This document shows positions 45,980 to 58,364 of a stretch of 64,000 bases of DNA, piece by piece. The notes below the pieces were generated by a model. That model was not told the origin of the DNA. It did no database searches and worked only from the letters and a program-made list of their open reading frames with translations. The DNA is from Pyrus communis (lineage: Eukaryota > Streptophyta > Magnoliopsida > Rosales > Rosaceae): assembly GCF_963583255.1 (NCBI RefSeq), contig NC_084818.1, positions 8,874,222-8,938,221 on the forward strand, given 5' to 3'. Within the stretch, counting starts at the first letter, position 1. Each line of letters opens with the position of its first letter. Position numbers and translations under genes: made by a program.

Positions 45980-46510
45980 ATAACAGAGGCATCGTACACT
46001 CTTTCCAATGGCTCCAACCTACAAGAGTCATTGAGATGGGTGTATGATGGGCGTAGTGGAGTAACCCAGTGATACTAACGCCGAGTTACTCCACTGACGT
46101 GCAAAAGATTATTCTGCATTAGCTATTGGAGAAACACTCCAATATTGTTAATGAACAATGATTTTCTTATCTGTAGGAGAATATCAAGAGTGCCTTGTGA
46201 GAATGTGTCTCCAACTCACATTGCTACACCGTTATATTCTCCTACAAATAATTCAAAAACATTCGCAGTTATCGACATTTCTGCAACCAGATTTTCTGGG
46301 AACTTATTCGTAGGTACGGACACTTATGTCCAGGAACCGCAACATAAGTTATGTAGTCTTTGACACACAGCATTGGTTTTGGGCAATTATGTCCCAAATC
46401 ATTGTTGTGTGTCACAGAATCCCCAAGTCTTGTATACTTCAACCTTGTTAGGTGAACTTTTGTTGGTACAAAGGAACACCAGGAAATGCAAATGGTTGAA
46501 ATGCTGTCCA

Positions 46511-46778
46511 GAATTCTACCCTTCTCCGAACACGAGGAGTTCAGACAATGTAGTAATATCTTCTCTCGCAAGCGTTATTCGAAGATGGTACTTCCTCTTT
46601 CAACACCATTAAAGATATTCCTCAGACGAGTAGCTCTTCAACCGGAATTCTACCCTTCTCCGAACACGATGAGTCCAGACAATGTAGTAATGTCTTTTCT
46701 CACAAGCGTTATTTGAAGATGGTACTTCCTCTTTCAACACCATTACAGATATTCCTCAGACGAGTAGCTCTCTATCCT
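46511..46778 (+). repeat. 134-bp tandem duplication after gene D
   Basis: GAATTCTACCCTTCTCCGAA recurs at 46511 and 46645; the copies differ at several bases. It lies in the ancestral C-terminal exon region downstream of the stop. Confidence 0.8.
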
Positions 46779-46789
46779 ACAAGTCAAAC

Positions 46790-47109
46790 AACACACAACC
46801 GCAATATCCACCAACATCCATCCCTGTCTGCCCACATGGAGATGCTCCAAGAAGAATCCGAATGCAGAGCAGTGTCACGAAACAAGGTGAGGAAATCAAG
46901 CTCAAAACATGAAGTGAATACTTTCTGGCTTTGTTCCCGTCATTAAATGAAAGCCCATATGTTTATCCCTTCACTCCGAGAAGCTATTTGATATGTTCAC
47001 TGAAGTAGTTAATTTGATTTTGTGTTTGCAGGACAGTGAAGCTGCAGCTAGCGCATTGTATTGCTTTCTGCTCCTACCGTTCGAAGCAGGCATGGAATGT
47101 GCAACGAAT
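46790..47109 (+). pseudogene. Relic C-terminal exons downstream of gene D
   Basis: The HGDAPRRIRMQSSVTKQ frame (46836-46886) stops at a donor (CAAG|GTGAGG). After the acceptor at about 47031 this frame stops quickly (CAGTGA), while the alternative frame runs DSEAAASALYCF...FEAGMECATN. It parallels the relics after gene C. Probably decayed coding exons retained as 3' UTR. Confidence 0.4.
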
Positions 47110-48007
47110 TGAAGGGTTCTTTCAATTTCCCGGAAGCATCTCCATTAAGCGATAAATCAAGTAGTCCACGGTAACACTATTTCAGTTACAACCAAGTTCT
47201 ATGGTTTTCGGTCAAAAGCGGATTTGCTTTGTTCCGCATTCACTATACAGGAGCTGCTGCTACATGGCTGCTGGAGACTCAACTGATGTATAAACGTAAC
47301 CAGACACTAATGTGATGCCATGGTTATGTAAATAGAATCTTTGAGTTCCATCCTTGACGGAGTAGTAGTAACATTTATTTTTCAAAAGAAAAATTGTATG
47401 ATTAATCAGAAGGTCTTAAACTTATCAATGACCTACTTTTAAGTGTGAAACACCAAAACTTGTATCGTTGTTATTGTTGCTTTTATTATGATGTCATTGA
47501 GAATGTTGTATCAAAAGAAAATATTCTTGTGAATGTGGTTTATTTCCAACATTTGGATGTTGAATGGAGTATTTTGTATTGTTTTTTCGTTTTACTTTTT
47601 CGTAATCTTCGTTAACAGTAAGTAGCACTGAGTGGCATAGAAAGGTTGAAAAGAAACGTTATAAACAGTTGTGGAAATCAATTAAAACACATGTAACACT
47701 AAATGTTATGTAGCATTAACGTCATGGCGCTATTTTGAACCATGGTAAATGTTTTATCCTATTTCAATGTTATCGCTGCTAGTGTAGTAGACTAAATGAA
47801 GCAATGAATGAGGCAAGGGAGAATTCGAATTTGAGATTTAATTTTAAGAAGAGAAAAATAATTAGATTAAGAACTAGTTGTCACGTAAAAAGCTTAATTT
47901 TAGATTTTGGTATTTAGCTTCTTTTAAATCGTTTAAGCTATAAACGCTTTTCTTGAGTTTTTGGTGGTCCTAAGCTCTAATGAGCCCTTCTCGACACATT
48001 GTTTTTG
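47110..48007 (+). other. 3' flank of gene D
   Basis: Includes the flank (47477-47990) that reappears fused to the orphan promoters at 10764 and 23881. It also has an ATGGCTGCTGGAGACTC stretch like those after A, B and C. Confidence 0.55.
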
Positions 48008-48640
48008 GGGTAAATTACACTTTACCACCTCAGGTTTAGGATCGATTTCAATTCCTTACAACATCTTTAAAACATTTCACTTTCATACCTCAAGTACTAT
48101 TTTATTTCAATATAATACATCCGTTACATTTTCCACCCATTGATCCATTAAAAGCTGACGTGGTTGCCACATTTGTGCCACGTGGCAAATTTTTTTATTT
48201 TATTACCCTATTAAAAAAAAATAATGAAAACTAGAAACCCCCCATCCCCTTCCCCAACCTTTTCCCCTTCCCTACAACCCAAAACCCCCATTCCCATCCC
48301 ACCCCCTTGTTGTTGGCGAGGACGATGACGAAGACCCGCGAGTTCCCGAAGTTATCAGGCAGATCAAACCGAAACCGATTGTGGTTGATGAAAATGGCAG
48401 TCCTTGTCGAACATCTCTTTTGGCACCGTCCCTTCAAACTCGTTGAACCTTAGATCCAAGAATTTCTACTTCGGCAACTAGAAAACCACCTGAGGGAACT
48501 TTCCGGCTAACTAATTGTTGCTCAAATCGAGGTCGAACAGCAACTTAAGGCGGTTGAACTTGTGAGGAACAATTCCATAGAACCTGTTGGAGTTGATGTG
48601 GAGCAAGAACACAGAATACAACATACAATAAAGTGTAGTG
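48008..48640. mobile_element. Left part of a gene-capturing MULE-like element
   Basis: Starts GGGGTAAATTACACTTTACC followed by 'cctcaggtttaggatcg', in the style of MULE terminal repeats like those at 22333. A pyrimidine-rich arm and captured coding sequence follow. The matching right terminus was not found, so the element is truncated or the far end has diverged. Confidence 0.45.
48300..48620 (-). pseudogene. Captured LRR-extensin-like gene fragment
   Basis: Minus-strand segments read AIFINHNRFRFDLPDNFGNS and VFVIVLANNK (about 48400-48310), preceded by KFLDLRFNEFEGTVPKEMF-like and HINSNRFYGIVPHKFNRL-like stretches (about 48600-48420). These are the leucine-rich repeats typical of plant LRX/PEX proteins. 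Frames shift and stops interrupt. It is a transduplicated fragment with no extensin tail. Confidence 0.7.
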
Positions 48641-48904
48641 AAATTGTGGATTGCTTTAGGAACCCAAGTCTGAGTGCATCGGGACTATGAAAGATAGTCA
48701 ACGGTTCAAAGAAACGAAATAATTTATTGAATCGTTAATAGCCAAAAAGTGAGCTTCAAGCCAATAATTTTGGATTAATTGTTAGATTAATGGAATGATG
48801 GTCACTTTAATTAATTCAATAGATCGTAACCATTCAGGTTTGATCGTAGAAGCAAAAATAATAATAACATTTGGGTTAAAATTATAGAGAATGCAAAAAA
48901 TAGC

Positions 48905-49515
48905 ATTAGATTTGAAAAACCATAGCTTAATTATGGTGGGCTTGGGTACCGTGAGTAGGGCAAAGCCTTAAAAGGCATATTGGGCCTCGGATGGATGCGG
49001 AGCAGCCCAAACATGGCTACAGGCCACGGGCCGTGTAACTGGGATGGGCCCAGCAGCAAAGTTACTGCTGTTTTGGGTCAAAATTGGTGCAGGCAGACAT
49101 GGGCCTAGCACGGAAGTCGGCCTAGGGACATGCATGCAGAGCCCAGCAAAGCTGGCTTCAGTTTTTGGGCTGTAAGGATAAGCCCAACCGTCTAAGCTGG
49201 CTTATGGTAGTCACGGGTCAGGGTTAAGGCAAAGCCCAGCAAGCAAAAAGGCTTGCTAGCAGATGGGGTCAAGACAATGGACAAAGCCCATCAAGCTTTA
49301 GGCATGCTAGGATGTAGGCCAGGGCTTCAGATTCGTGCGTGTGATCCAACCTAGGTTGAAGTCTGGTTGCAATTTAGTGGCAACAAGCCTAAAGGGCTGC
49401 TGCGATCGATCCGAGGTGTCTAGAACGACACTGCCCCAAGGTTGTCTCCACGCGGCTGGGCTACAGGCTAACGCAGTGGTCCAGCAGTGTTTCCAGGGTG
49501 GTGCGGCAGCGGTTC
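48905..49515. repeat. GGGCC-rich retrotransposon spacer-like DNA
   Basis: Markedly less AT-rich than its surroundings, with irregular repeats of AGCCCAGCAA(A/G)... and GGGCCT. It resembles degenerate spacer of LTR elements. No conserved domain in any frame. Confidence 0.35.
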
Positions 49516-50695
49516 TGTCATACCCCGATCCCGACATACGTCTTGGATCGACACGCGACATCACCAAATACTCGTATATCTAACATACCCATCTCTAGGA
49601 TATGGCAAATCACAACTCGAGAATCAAAAATCATAATAATTTTTTTGTATACTTTATGGCTGCATCTAACCTCCTCGTTAGACTGCCTACATACCCTCAT
49701 TAGGGATCAAGCCATTCATAGTTCACCATCGCTATAACTCGACATATAACACAGTCTGTTTAAAGCCAAAATGCATAATATTCCTTAATCAAACATTTGG
49801 ACTTGACAAGCATGAATTATTCGATTCAAACTACATAAAAACCCGCAAGACAGTCAAGGTTTCTATTTCATCCATCATATATATCATTATGTTTCAACAC
49901 AAAATCGCGTAATCTGAACTCAATAATCCAAATCCAAATCCAATGACAAGAAACCAGAGTGGAAAACCTTATCCCAATAATCTGAACTCGAAAAGCTAGA
50001 CACTATAGATACCATGCTGCTGAAGCTGGATCAAGAACTCGTTTGGTTTCTCTTTGAAACCAAAAACCCAAGGATGAGACTTGATAAATGACGGGGGCAT
50101 CACTAGCACCTTATCAATGAACAAAACAAAGAAGATCGAAAATGATAGTGGTTGGAGAAGTTGAGTTTAGGTAGGAAAATAGGAAGAGAGTAGAAGACCG
50201 CAGACACCCCCCCCCCCCCCGGGCACTCGTCCACACCCTTCTCCGATTCGTCCCCCTTCTTTTCCCTCCTTACCTCATTCTGATTGCCAGCCCCTCTCCT
50301 TTCTCCCCTTTTCTCATTGGTCCCTTTTCCACTTAAGATGGCCGGTCCTTTAATCCCAAAAGTGTTTGGGCCTTTTTATCCCTAGGTGGAAATTAAAATA
50401 ATTCCCACAATTTATAGTTTCACACCTTCAAACATCCGTAACTATACCATATAATCTGGACTCGCAAACGACTTTCGCATATGCGCTCATGGCTTCGAGA
50501 CCTATTCGAAAACATTACTTGTGACCTCAAAAGATCAACGAGTAAATAATAATTTTCCAAACTTCACTCTTCGTAACTAGTTTAATTGAAATTTAATTTC
50601 AAATAAACTAATATAAATTCTCGAAAAATAATATAAAATCTCAATAATACAAATACGTAGATTATAACAGTAAAATCCGAAAACGGGATTTCACA
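49516..50695 (+). mobile_element. Probable solo LTR (TGTCATACCCCGATCCC...TTTCACA)
   Basis: Has TG...CA termini. The flanks GGTTC (49511-49515) and GGTGC (50696-50700) are a 4/5 match. The first ~100 bp match the LTR start at 63907 (GACATACGTC...GATATGG). No internal coding region follows. Contains a poly(C) run near 50205-50220. Confidence 0.6.
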
Positions 50696-51529
50696 GGTGC
50701 CGCATAAATCCCAGATTTTTTTTTCTTCGAATTTTTTGGGTTAAAATCCCTAATTGCTTCTAAATTAATTTTGATGCTTTGACTCACAAATTCCACATAG
50801 CATAATTGCATATTGCATGAACAAGTATATATATTGACAAAATATATGAACATATATACAATATATATATATATATATAATTGAAAGGAAAATATAAATA
50901 TAGGAGGTTCATGCATCATAGAGAATGTTTTCATGCTTCAAGGTTTTTTTTCAAATATCTTAATTTATTTTACAAGAATCTAATTGGGAAAAAATAATTG
51001 AAAGCCTTTGATTTTGTAGAAGAAAGCTTCCTCCACGATCCTTCAGTTCCTTAGCTTCTTGCCATAACGTGTTGTAGGCCTATTTGACTAAACTGTATAA
51101 AGAACAAAGAGGGAGAAGAGCCGGCGGCAAGAGAGAGAAGATAGAGATGTAATTATGAGGTGTGCATTGTATCACCTAATTGTGCATTTATTTATAGTAG
51201 TAGGGAAGGTTAAATCCTTACCCTACAACTCTAATAGGAATTAAACTACTAAAGGAAATATATAAGATACTCCTAAATACGCTAGAATTTACACAATCAC
51301 ATTCCTAATCCAATAAGACTGCAACACATATTTGTTCTTGTTGGACAAACTCACCTCTCGAGAATTTCATTATAAAACCATTGTTGCGTTGCAAGTGATA
51401 CATATCTGAAAATACAATAAAGTTGAGATTCTATTATATAGTAGTACGTGGAGTGATTCAATTCTTTATAAGAATGTACAGAGTAATTTTTTTCCAATAT
51501 AAAATTCATACTCGGTTAAAAATAAGGGA
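50696..51529. other. Intergenic, start of the distal upstream-type block
   Basis: Contains a (TA)n run near 50860-50880. 51430-51530 matches 58375-58470 after gene E. No gene. Confidence 0.35.
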
Positions 51530-51685
51530 ACTTTAACTAAAAACTCATGGTATTGTTTACTTTAATGAAAAATCATATTTTTACACTAAAAAGTTAATTC
51601 TGGTACTATCCATTTTACCCTTTATTTTGTCCTTGTCGTTAAAACTCAAAGTTTTCAAGTCATTTTCATTAATTTTCCTTAAAAA
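51530..51685 (+). mobile_element. ~155-bp MITE (GAACTTTAAC family)
   Basis: GGGAACTTTAACTAAAAACT ... CATTAATTTTCCTT, with the internal CACTAAAAAGTTAATTCTGG. Best-preserved copy of the family here. Confidence 0.7.
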
Positions 51686-51689
51686 TAAT

Positions 51690-52448
51690 TATTCCATATG
51701 ACAATAAATATAGATGCCACATGTAATAGTATTAAGGCTAAACTGGATGTAAACTCGACACTTGTTAGAACGATATTCTTGTCACCACGCAAGACATGCA
51801 CAGTAGACGGACTGACGTAAGGCTGTATGATTTTTGGTCAAATACTAACGTAATCCTGTGCGTTCACAAACAATTATTTTCTCACAGATTAGTTTTTAAA
51901 AAGTTCTTGAATTCTCTTGAATGTATATGTTTCCCTTCCAAAATACCTAAAGTTGAACTTAGAAGAGGGGCAGAAAATGAATCAAAAGATTCCCACTACA
52001 CAACAAAATAATTTAATATTTGCAACTTCCAAGGGGGGCAGAAGAATGTGAATGTCCTTGTATTGGAAGCTCAAGACTCAATTATATTTGCACCTTCGAT
52101 TTTAGTAGTTATTTTGTTTGGGTCTTTAAACCTTTTTTTTTTTGCCAAATTGGCCCCTAACCTTCGTAAAATGCATGGTAAAATGAGTACAACGCTAACT
52201 CATACAAAATTTGATAGAATTTACTGGTGGAATTAACAAAACAACAACTCATATTGCAATACGTATATAAAAGAAGTTAAAATCATCTTCTTTTTTTCTT
52301 TTCATTTTTTTTTTTTTTTTGAAATGGGATGATTGTGTGTAATCTGTATATATAAAGCCAGCATCCCAATTTGGGGTCACAGCTTCACTAAAAAATTTTG
52401 GACAAAAATGCCTTCAAGACAAAAAAAAGTTCAAAAGTAGCCCAATAT
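51690..52448 (+). repeat. Distal and middle NAC upstream blocks ahead of gene E
   Basis: 51720-51930 is the distal block (GACATGCACAGTAGACG...). 52065-52200 is the middle block (TTTGGGTCTTTAAACC). They are separated from gene E by later insertions. Confidence 0.5.
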
Positions 52449-54991
52449 TGACACACCCCGACCCGGCATGTCCACTAGGACTCCGAATCGAGCTGTGATG
52501 GCCGACACCTGGAAGGTGACGAAGCCATAAAGTGTAGTGATGTGGAAAGTGTGAATAAATTTAAACCTAAGAGTGCCTAAATACCAGAGTGCACTGGTGA
52601 GCGGGAATGAACTCATTCACATGTGACGTCAGAGCATAAGTAAAGTACAGTAGAGTAGGTAAGGATTATATCCTCAGAGGTAGCCACCTATATTGAGACT
52701 TGCCAAGAATCCTCATCAATACGAACTTTCAGCAGCTAAACCTGGAAGCACACAAAACAGAAAATGTGAATGGGTAAAAACAAAGCTTTTGAAAACACAT
52801 TTCTCTTTCTAAACATAATAACCTCTCACCATAAAACCCATATAATTTCCCAGAAAATAACAATACGTACATATATATAAATCATGCTCGGGAGCAGTGA
52901 AAACCAAGTATATGCCATGTCAAGTATCTCAACAATGAAATAAGTAAGCCAGGTAAAATAAATCAATGTCAATGATATGGCAGCCGGAGTCACCTAACGT
53001 GACATGTACGGTTGAACCTACAGTTCATCATGTATGCCTGCATACGAGTCGGAACCACCTATTGTGGTATGTACGATAGGGCTGGGTGTAAATAAGTACG
53101 TTCAAGTGCTACGATCATGTGAAGGCTGTGCGAATAATCGCCGGTCACCTACGAGTCAAAACCACCTAATGTGGTCTGTACGACAGGGCTGTGCACCAAA
53201 CTTGGATCCAAGGTGAGTGTGCGGTGCGAGAGGTGAACATCACATGAAGGACTATGAAATGGCCACGGTCGGAAATTTGGATCCAAGGTGAGCGTGCGGT
53301 GCGGGATGTGAACATCATGTGAAGGACTGTGCCCTAGCCACGGGCGGAAGCACTAACAACGAGGTGCAGGATAATGAGCTCTAAATGCATCAACATATAA
53401 TCATAACCATGCATTCTACCATCATCAACATATACTCATCTAAAGCTTACCTGAATGTCTGTAGCATCAAGCAACAACATGCATATCTATACTAATGCAT
53501 ATTCTAAAATGTAATGCAATTGACATAGCATTTAAAATGTAAATTTATTTAAAGCAATTTCTGGGAAAATGTAAAGTATATATACATATATAGAAAACCA
53601 AAAGCCAACTCATTAGTATGTAGCAGGGTCGTAGCCCCCAAGTCTTGCTTGGCTATGCTCATCCTCTGGAAACGTCTCACCTATGTGAAACAACTATTTA
53701 AACATTAATTTACTAAGCACATATATAAAACCGTATAATAGCTTCTCATACGTTGCTCATTTGGGGTGTTTGAATATACTAGTGTGACCTAATCAACACC
53801 ATGAACATCCTCATATTTTTAGAAAAAAAATTCCGATATCCCACTCGCCATCACGTGCTAGCCACGCGCGGGCACATGCCTGGCACCTTGGACGGAAACC
53901 GTAACGCTGTTAGGGAATATTCTGTCAAATAGTGGAATTTGCCGTTATATTTACCTGATGTCGTCAGTATATTCCGTCAACTTTGACGGAATATGCTCCT
54001 TTCTTCTCTGATGGTCCGTCGGATTCCGACGCCGGCCACCGATGCTTCACCAATTTCTGGAAAAACTTAGAATCTTAATTTCTCTTCCGTTTCAACACCA
54101 AAATTCACAAATCTTATATCAAATCGAAACCCTGAACGAGTAGAGCATCATCTTACCTCTTAGAGGTCCTAATACCGACGGAATTGGTCGGAATATTTCT
54201 TGAATATTCCGGTCAAACCTGTAACTCGAGGAACTGACCTATCCTGACGTCCAATTCCTTCCAAAATTGTCCCAAGGTCTCTATGAAGTTGTTTTAAAAC
54301 TTCCTTAAGCATTAAATCTCAGTGAAACCACCATGATCACAATGGAGCAATTTAGCTCCTCGCCGGAGCTTATGGATTCTCGGCTTCCCGATGTCTACTC
54401 TTTGACCTATGGGTATGGATGAACTCATAATCTTACGAGGAGTATGATGGTGGTGTTAAAATGGTCGATCCGTGTCGATTAAATGAAGTCGTGTGGTGTT
54501 TTAGTGTACGGACAGGGAAGAATCAAGAAAGGAGTGTGTGGAGAGAGAAAGAAGATGACAGTGCCGTGTGGTGTATGTGTGTGTAAGCTTTTGATTGGTT
54601 AACAAGAATAGAAAGGATGGGATTTTTTTATGTGCACCCACATCCGGATTGGGCAAGGGAATTGGATTGGTATAATTGGTCCTAAAATCAACTTAAGTCC
54701 AATATTCAATTGGACCCAAAAATATAGGAACCTAAATGATTGGTTTAGGTTTTAGTCTTCCTATTTTGACCCAATTACATTATAACATTCGTATCTCTTT
54801 CGTTACGAACCTGGTTCGATCCCAATATGCGTCGATGAGTTGCTAATGATGCGTACTATTTAATTACACTAGGGAGACAAACAAATTAATTCCAAAATAT
54901 GTACATCCACGTCACTAAATCTCGAGAGCATTGTCATCATTCTACACACTCGGGCATTAAAATATATATCACTTCGGGACGGGTCTTTACA
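52449..54991 (+). mobile_element. Long solo LTR (TGACACACCCCGACCC...TCTTTACA)
   Basis: The 2.5-kb segment has TG...CA ends and a perfect 5-bp target duplication AATAT at 52444-52448 and 54992-54996. It shares much of its first ~1.2 kb with 24186-25805, including two copies of ACGAGTC(G/A)(G/A)AACCACCTA. Frames inside show no domain. The length is typical of long-LTR Ty3/Gypsy families; the lineage is not determined. Confidence 0.75.
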
Positions 54992-55059
54992 AATATAATG
55001 TATCAAATAATGCACGGATACTTTTGTCATATAAACAATTAATTATTATTTTTGGTATA

Positions 55060-55680
55060 GTGATTTTTTTTTAATTATAATCAGTACCTCATAATAGGCT
55101 AGCAATAATGTGATTCAATCAGTTATTTATTAGATATTATTTTCTCTATTTTTAAACGCGTTCAAAACATCTAAGAGGCACGTAGTGTCGGTTATAAAAA
55201 CATGTCTCTCGCACGCGCATAATGATAGGATTCAATTAGTTGTCAAATGATTTTTTTTTTTAAGCAAACGATATTATCTACACTAAGGGTGAGGGGGTGA
55301 GCTTAGCCTCACAATGGGCTAACAATAATGTGATTCAATCAATTATTTATCAAATATTATTTTTTTCTATTTTTAAACAAGTTCAAAACATTTAAAAAAA
55401 AAGTCATTTGCACATGCACAATAATGTGATTCAATCAATTATTTATTAAATATTATTTTCTTTATTTTTAAACACTTAAGAGGATCGTAGTGCTAGTTAT
55501 AAAAAAAGGTTTTTCGCACGCGCAAAATAATGTGATTCAATTAGTTCTCAAATGATCTTCTTTTTTTTTTAACAAACGACGTTATCTGGGTGGGCTTAGT
55601 CTCACAATGGGCTAGCAATAATGTGATTCAGTCAGTTGTTTATTAAATATTATTTTCTCTATCTTTAATGTAAATTCAAT
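55060..55680. repeat. Cluster of SINE-3'-like repeats
   Basis: Four or so irregular copies of 'ataatgtgattcaatcagttatttatta' with AAACGATATTATCTAC and GGGCTAGCAATAATGTG, the minus-strand SINE tail, interleaved with CGCACGCGCA motifs. An amplified composite, not a gene. Confidence 0.55.
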
Positions 55681-56378
55681 AGAATGTAGATAGAAATTAA
55701 AAGATTGATTTTATTATATGAATTCAGCTGCTTTGATTGGTTTGTGTGGAGTTTCTTCTAGTATAGACTAATATTATTCATTTAGTCCAAATATTTTGAC
55801 TTTCTTTTTGTCGTAAAAAGATGTTGAAGCAATTCGCGCATATAAATACATTTAATAAAAAAATGTGTAAGTCGCGCGTAGCACGTCGTGATTCAAAAAA
55901 TGCTTTTTGCACGCGCTCACGTGCGTGCGTGCGTGAACGCTAGTCATATTATTAGTTTAGTTAGAATTTAAATAATAATATCGTTTGTAATTGCATTAGT
56001 TTAGTCAAGATTTAGTGTAATAATATTGTTTGTAATCATAACTACAAATAGCCAAGTTAGTTAGAGCAAATAATTATGAAGTAAAAACCGTAAATTAAAA
56101 TCTATCACAGTGCAATTTAAATTAGATTGAAATATTATCCGATAAGAAAAAGTTAAAAGACCAAAATGAAAGAAGCCTCAAAAGTGTAGGGAGCAAAAGA
56201 TGAACTTACACCATAAGCTTAAAGACTTGGAAAAAAATAAAGAACTTTCAAAAGACCAGTGCTTTGAGTGATAAGTGGGCCTTTGATGGGCGTATATAAA
56301 TACAACTTCACTGAAATGCTGCTTCCCCACACAATCCAAAACACTGATCAATAATCACAGTTCAGAGTTGAGAGAGAG
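55681..56378 (+). promoter_or_regulatory. Upstream region and promoter of NAC gene E
   Basis: The proximal block is at 56153-56290, followed by the TATA box TATATAAATA at 56293-56302, 77 bp before the ATG. The distal blocks lie beyond the solo LTR, before 52449. Confidence 0.65.
56293..56302 (+). promoter_or_regulatory. TATA box of NAC gene E
   Basis: TATATAAATA directly follows the conserved proximal block and precedes the shared leader ACTTCACTGAAATGCTGC. Confidence 0.7.
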
Positions 56379-57909
56379 ATGAGTAGTGGCAGTAGCAGCA
56401 GCAGCTTGACAACTGAAGAAGGAGATGCAGAGAATGTGAATGTGATCCTACTACCTGGGTTCAGATTCTACCCCACTGATGAGTTGCTGGTCAGCTACTA
56501 CTTGAGGAACAAGATACAGGGCGCCGACTCCCATTTCCGCCACCTCATCCCTGAAATCGATGTCTGCAAGTACGAGCCCTGCGATCTTCCTGGTAACCCC
56601 ACTAATCTGTCTCACTTTTTCTTCACTACCCATTTCTTATTTCTAATGGATTCTGCTGTTGTTTATGTAAATTTACAATCTTGTTCGATTTTTCTGTTTT
56701 TTTCTTCCAGAATTGACTTGGGTTGGTTTTGGTTTTTTGTTTTCTGTTGTATGCATAAATTTATGATCTTTTCAGTTTTTGTACCTCAAGAATTGGAGTG
56801 CATGGGGCCAAACCCCACCCCCCTTCCCTTAGTATAACTTCAGAGTATTAATATCGTTTGTATCTCAAGAATCAACTTTTGAACATTTTGTTTTGTTGTT
56901 GGATTTCAGCATTCTTCCCAGAAGTCCGTGAGAAGGAGTGGTTCTTCTTTAGCCGGCTCGATTACAAGTACAACAACGGCACTCGCTGCAACCGGGCCAC
57001 GGATCAAGGCTTTTACAAGATCACAGGAAAGGAGCGGGAGATCAGGGCTGAAGAATCCAAAGCTGTGGTTGGGAAGAAGAGGACTCTGACATTCTACGAA
57101 GGTCGTGTGCCGAAATCAAAGAAGACTGATTGGGTAGTCCATGAGTATTATCTCACAGAAACTGAGGTGGGTTCTAAACCCACCAAGCAGAAGGACTTTG
57201 TCCTCTGCCGCCTGAATAACAGGTCAGCTAGTTATAAGAAGCCGAAGGGTGGTCCGATCCACGGCGAATTAGCTGATTCGGGAGCGAATTCTGAAGATGA
57301 TCAAGCTGTTGTAAGTGATGTGATAGCAGAACCAGTGGAACATCTGGGAAACAAAGAGCTAGGAGATGTTAATAGAAATGAGTCTCCAGATGGTTCTTGT
57401 CTTATGGACTGCAATGACATTTGGACCTTAGCTGATGGTGATGTTGAAACTGGTGGCTTGAGATTCTCGGGTTTCGATGATCCTAATAGGTTTCTAGAGG
57501 TGAGATAATCATATGCTTTTTTCTGCATTCTTTTGATTGAACTTGCAAAACCTGCCAAAATTTAACACCTGCTTGTTTGTCATCCTTAATCCACCAGTTG
57601 TGTGCTGAGATGCGAGACATTCTGAATTCACCTTCTCAACTGCCGCAGCCACATCAGCCACTGCAACCATATCAGCCTCTGCAGCCACATCAGCCACCAC
57701 AACCATATCAGCCTCTACAGCCACATCAACCACAGGATTACTGCCCCACCACACACTACAGCCACCACAGCCACATCAGCTGCCTCAACCACAGCAACCT
57801 CTGCAGCCCATCAATAAACACGGAACTGGGAGATATTGTGCATACCAATAACTATATTGGATGCAATGATGAGTTACATGTTAACTACATTGTAATGTTT
57901 GGAAATTGA
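56379..57909 (+). CDS. NAC-domain transcription factor, gene E (3 exons, altered C terminus)
   Basis: Exons are 56379-56592, 56910-57499 and 57598-57909, predicting 371 residues. The NAC domain (about 25-175) is complete: LPGFRFYPTDELLVSYYL, IPEIDVCKYEPCDLP, EKEWFFFSRLDYKY, GFYKITGKE, KKTDWVVHEYY and DFVLCRLNNRS. Exon 3 opens with a QPHQP/QPYQP repeat. It then runs directly into INTELGDIVHTNNYIGCNDEL, which in gene C is a separate exon (NMELGDGVHPNNCIGCTDEL). The intron and intervening sequence are gone. The last ~10 codons and the stop come from a Copia-type LTR starting at 57879. The DNA-binding half looks functional; the regulatory half is remodelled. Confidence 0.87.
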
Positions 57910-58360
57910 AGGGAAAATCAAGAAGAAAGGATGAACAGAAGAATGAACACAGAGATATTAGAGAGAGGGAGTTTAGAGGGTGAAATAGGAATTGTATTGA
58001 CTAACTAAAATGAAGATTACGCACCATGTTTTTATGAGAGAAAGCCTTACTACTCTAACCAACTTACTAATTGTATTGCTAACTGTGTTGCTAATTTGTA
58101 TACTTAATACTCCCCCTTAATCTCAACTGAGGAAACCTAGTTTGAGATTGGAAGAATATCTGCAATCACTGCCATGAAACCAAAAAACAGAACACAGAGT
58201 TGAATCATCTGCAACTTTGCAATCCCACTTCATCCACCTCAGATTCATTCCATGTCAAGAACAATATGACAGAAAACCTTTCATTCAACTACCCTTTAAT
58301 AGCCTTCTTTCAATATGGAAAAGCTGAAAACAGATCTCAAAATACTAGTAAAGAAGAATC
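57879..58360 (-). mobile_element. Copia-type 3' LTR/PPT remnant in gene E
   Basis: Starts TGTTAACTACATTGTAATG. On the minus strand a purine tract TTAAGGGGGAGTATTAAG (near 58100-58120) sits just inside, as the polypurine tract before a 3' LTR would. The LTR would be about 57879-58107. The remaining ~250 bp are internal 3' sequence. NAC-array sequence resumes near 58365. No second LTR. Confidence 0.6.
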
Positions 58361-58364
58361 TTAC

